Assembly: GCA_021324575.1 (NCBI GenBank)
Contig: JAJPIW010000064.1
Location: 1-55,283 of the forward strand
Direction of reading: 5' to 3'
Length of the DNA stretch: 55,283 bases
Source: Intrasporangiaceae bacterium
GTDB lineage: Bacteria; Actinomycetota; Actinomycetes; Actinomycetales; Dermatophilaceae
The translations under genes and the position numbers were made by a program. This document shows positions 53,091-55,283 of the stretch, in pieces (positions within the stretch are counted from its first letter, which is position 1; every line of letters begins with the position of its first letter). The notes beneath the pieces were generated by a model that searched no databases, had not been told where the DNA came from, and was given only the letters and a program-made list of their open reading frames with translations.

Positions 53091-53241
53091 GCCGACCGAC
53101 CCTAGGAAGGCCCGTCGCTCGCCGACAGGTGCGCCGCCGCGCCTGTGGACGACTCCGCGGATGTCATGGGCCTGTGGACATCGCCTCGACGGAGATCAGC
53201 TCCGCGACATCCCGCCAGCGAGATCGACCACGACCGCCACC

Positions 53242-53886
53242 TCAACGGCGGGCGAGACGCCCCCACGCGCGCAGGTTGCGGTGGTGCCGCAGGAGGACGA
53301 TCACGGCCAGCAACGCGGACCACGCACCGGCCCAACGCGTCGAGGGCCACCAGGTCGTCGCAGCCACGACCACGCCGGCGACGGTCAGCGCCGCCGACGC
53401 GACGATCGAGGCCTTCCCCGTCGTCCGCCACACCGCGATCCCCGCGGCAAAGACAACCACCGCGACGAGCGCCAACCATGGCGCCATCGCGAGCAGCGCG
53501 CCAATCGTGGTGGCAACACCCTTGCCGCCGCGACCGCGCAGGAACGGTGACCACACGTGTCCGAGCACGGCTGCCACGGCGCACACGCCCACGAGCGGTC
53601 CGGACGTGCTCGGCGTGAGCAGGAGGGTCGGCAGGTACCCCTTGAGCACGTCGAGGACACCCACGACTACCCCCCACCGCGCACCGAGGACGCGGCCGGC
53701 ATTCGTGGCCCCGGGGTTGCCCGACCCACTCCCCCGCAGGTCCCGGCCCAGCAGCCGGGCGATGATAGCCGCCGGGTTGACCGACCCGATGACGAAGCTC
53801 ACGACCACACCCAGGGCGACTGAGACCGGCCCGTATGCCGGGTGCGCAGGTCCCAGCACCATCACCCGAACCGTGTCGGTCGTCAT
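53242..53886 (-). CDS. plsY: Glycerol-3-phosphate acyltransferase PlsY
   Basis: Membrane enzyme of 214 residues that moves an acyl group from acyl-phosphate to glycerol-3-phosphate, the first step of phospholipid synthesis. It has about five hydrophobic segments and the PlsY motifs GSVNPAAIIARLLGRDLRGS, GSGNPGATNAGRVLG (substrate loop) and FLRGRGGKGVATTIG. ATG at 53886 overlaps the degV stop (ATGA). The 4-nt overlap with a fatty-acid-binding DegV protein suggests linked use of fatty acids. Confidence 0.93.
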   Translation of the reverse strand: MTTDTVRVMVLGPAHPAYGPVSVALGVVVSFVIGSVNPAAIIARLLGRDLRGSGSGNPGATNAGRVLGARWGVVVGVLDVLKGYLPTLLLTPSTSGPLVGVCAVAAVLGHVWSPFLRGRGGKGVATTIGALLAMAPWLALVAVVVFAAGIAVWRTTGKASIVASAALTVAGVVVAATTWWPSTRWAGAWSALLAVIVLLRHHRNLRAWGRLARR

Positions 53887-54749
53887 GCGAACCGGGGCGA
53901 CACGACAACGGCGAGCGTTCCAGGGCCGACGTGAGCACCCACGACGGCACCCAGCTCGACGACCCGCAGCTCCTCACCCATCCCGAGCCGGCCCCGAAGG
54001 TCGTCGGCGAGGGCTTCGGCCCGTTCGGCGGAGTCGAGGTGCTGGACGGCGACGTCGACTCCCGTCGCGCCCGCAGGCAGGTTCGTGGCGGCCTCGGTGG
54101 CGAGCTCGGCGAGTCGGGAGATGGCCTTGCTCGAGGTCCGGACACGCTCCAGGGGCACGATGCTTCCGTCGTGCAGTCCGAGGATCGGTTTGATCGCGAG
54201 CGCCGAGCCGACAAGCGCAGAGGCTGCGCCGATCCGGCCGCCTCGGCGGAGGTACTCCAGGGTGTCGACGTAGAACGCCACCGTCGAGGCGGAGGAACGG
54301 CGGGCGGCCACGGCGGCTGCGTCCTCGGCCGTCGCGCCGGCCGCAGCCGACTCCGCAGCCGAGATCGCGGCATACGCCATGGCCATGCCCATGACCCGGC
54401 TGTCGACGACGGTCACGGGGATCGACGCATCCGCGGCGGCCAGCTGTGCCGACCCGATCGTCGAGGACATGTCCGAGCTGATCTGGATGGACACCACGGC
54501 GGTAGCCCCTGCTGCTGCCGCGGCTTCGTAGGCGTCGAGGAACGCCTGCGGAGCCGGCCTGGACGTCGAGACCGGCGTGTAGGCGCGCAGCGCGGAGGCC
54601 ACCTCCGACGCGGTGATATCCACGCCCTCCTCGAACTCCTTGCCACCCACCATGACGTGAAGAGGCACCACCCGGATGCCATGCTGCACGGCAAGTTCGG
54701 GGGGCAGGTAGGACGTCGAGTCCGTGACGACGGCGATGGTCACGGGCAC
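53883..54749 (-). CDS. DegV family fatty-acid-binding protein
   Basis: Protein of 288 residues. The start IAVVTDSTSYLPPEL, the loop VVSIQISSDMSSTIGSAQLA, and EYLRRGGRIGAASALVGSAL are DegV motifs; the Thr-Asp-Ser and Ser residues bind a fatty acid carboxylate. Family members (FakB) present fatty acids to the kinase FakA, whose acyl-phosphate product feeds PlsY. GTG at 54749 is used; a second GTG two codons on is possible. The stop overlaps plsY. A FakA-type gene is not in the window. Confidence 0.92.
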   Translation of the reverse strand: MPVTIAVVTDSTSYLPPELAVQHGIRVVPLHVMVGGKEFEEGVDITASEVASALRAYTPVSTSRPAPQAFLDAYEAAAAAGATAVVSIQISSDMSSTIGSAQLAAADASIPVTVVDSRVMGMAMAYAAISAAESAAAGATAEDAAAVAARRSSASTVAFYVDTLEYLRRGGRIGAASALVGSALAIKPILGLHDGSIVPLERVRTSSKAISRLAELATEAATNLPAGATGVDVAVQHLDSAERAEALADDLRGRLGMGEELRVVELGAVVGAHVGPGTLAVVVSPRFA

Positions 54750-54951
54750 AGGCTATCGGCGGGCGAGACCGCCATGACGTCGTCGCCGCGCGGCCCGCAT
54801 TCAGGGGACTCACAGGCTGGCGGTCTTGCAGACTCTCCAGGGGAGGGTCACAGTTGAATTGAGTGGCCGGTCTGTCTGCGGCACGGGTGTCCAGGTGCGG
54901 CCCTCGCGAGGTTCATCGATCGCCCACCCCTTGTGTCACAAAGGAAATGCC

Positions 54952-55283
54952 ATGACCGCGGTGCCTGATGACGTGGATGCGAAACCCTCAGTCGGCCGGG
55001 GAGAAGGTGCCGTGGCAGAGCCCGAGATCGGACCCGAGCTGGGTCCCGAGTTGGGGCCTGAGATCGAGCCGGAGGTAGGGCCCGAGGTAGGGCCGGAAGT
55101 CGGCCCGGAAGTTGGACCCGAGATCGGGCCAGAGGTCGGGCCGGAAGTAGGACCCGAGATCGGGCCAGAGGTCGGGCCGGAAGTAGGACCCGAGATCGGA
55201 CCGGAAGTGGGACCCGAAGTTGGACCCGAGATCGGGCCAGAGGTCGGCCCGGAAGTAGGACCCGAGATCGGGCCAGAGGTCGG
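54952..55283 (+). CDS. Pro-Glu-(Val/Ile)-Gly tetrapeptide repeat protein, 3' end cut by window edge
   Basis: Open frame running off the right edge, 110 codons seen. After 22 residues ([20 protein letters not shown] then VA) the protein becomes a run of at least 22 tetrapeptides Pro-Glu-x-Gly with x = Val or Ile, Leu in the second and third; the fourth ends in Glu instead of Gly. It is strongly acidic with no hydrophobic core, so an extended or stalk-like chain is likely. ATG at 54952 has AAGGA 7 nt upstream, and a small palindrome TTGTGTCACAA (54931-54941) lies just before. The start, the lack of stops and the repeat regularity support a real gene. No family is recognised. Confidence 0.75.
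   Translation, partial: MTAVPDDVDAKPSVGRGEGAVAEPEIGPELGPELGPEIEPEVGPEVGPEVGPEVGPEIGPEVGPEVGPEIGPEVGPEVGPEIGPEVGPEVGPEIGPEVGPEVGPEIGPEV
55114..55283 (+). repeat. 36-bp tandem repeat inside the Pro-Glu-Val-Gly gene
   Basis: The block beginning GGACCCGAGATCGG starts at 55114, 55150, 55186, 55222 and 55258, exactly 36 bp apart. Each block encodes three tetrapeptides with different codons (CCC GAG ATC, CCA GAG GTC, CCG GAA GTA). It continues past the window edge. Confidence 0.9.

Noticed and set aside
55020-55283. Regular repeats at the right edge as a CRISPR array
   Set aside because: Period is 36 bp with no unique spacers, and it keeps a single open frame of Pro-Glu-x-Gly. It is a coding tandem repeat.

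Overview
The window is about 55 kb of high-G+C chromosomal DNA, roughly 70 % G+C by eye, from an actinobacterium. A SAM-IV riboswitch before metX, a Lys/Ala-rich principal sigma factor, an nrdR-nrdJ pair near lexA, an actinobacterial PolA-like protein, a DUF4192 protein and an AlkZ-like winged-helix protein all point that way. Micrococcales, perhaps Intrasporangiaceae, is my inference from gene order and base usage. It has not been tested by alignment. Nearly everything is ordinary, densely packed chromosome: no rRNA, tRNA, CRISPR array, insertion sequence or prophage was seen.

Layout. 1-6.8 kb: principal sigma factor (cut by the left edge), universal stress protein, metX under a SAM-IV riboswitch, a decayed MatC-type carrier, a DUF4192 protein, and DUF1232 and EcsC membrane-associated proteins. 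6.9-11.5 kb: sseA-sufE sulfur genes, a PolA-like protein bracketed by two copies of a triple-palindrome repeat, and a PAC2 protein. 11.9-18.1 kb: a complete livKHMGF branched-chain amino acid ABC transporter whose LivM carries a 400-residue membrane extension. 18.1-21.9 kb: hrpA helicase, convergent with livF.

21.9-25.6 kb: an unusual locus. A WXG100/EspC-like small protein and a larger helical protein are read leftward. Two tandem, paralogous, single-pass membrane proteins sharing an N-terminal cytosolic peptide and a deazaflavin-type oxidoreductase are read rightward. 25.5-29.1 kb: three overlapping small membrane proteins, a HIT protein, a patatin and an alpha/beta hydrolase. 29.1-35.6 kb: palindromic repeats, a VWA/MoxR-AAA pair, a SprT-like metalloprotein and a GH13 alpha-glucosidase. 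35.8-38.6 kb: a toxin-antitoxin operon with an overlapping third gene, then an ECF42-type sigma factor with its YciI/DGPF partner. 39-46.7 kb: nucleotide and SOS genes (nrdJ, nrdR, AlkZ-like glycosylase, CHAP hydrolase, LysM division-inhibitor candidate, lexA). 46.7-49.6 kb: a sirtuin/GNAT pair and a LysR regulator. 49.6-54.7 kb: comEC-comEA and plsY-degV. The right edge cuts a gene made of Pro-Glu-(Val/Ile)-Gly tetrapeptides encoded by a 36-bp tandem repeat.

Two things stand out at the scale of the whole window. First, the octamer GTATGCCG (or its complement CGGCATAC) occurs about 70 times by eye, equally in both orientations, where base composition predicts about two. Second, several families of short palindromic repeats sit in the few intergenic gaps. 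The strongest candidates for something undescribed are this octamer, the WXG/paralog locus at 21.9-25.6 kb, the Pro-Glu-Val-Gly repeat protein, and the repeat-bracketed PolA-like gene.
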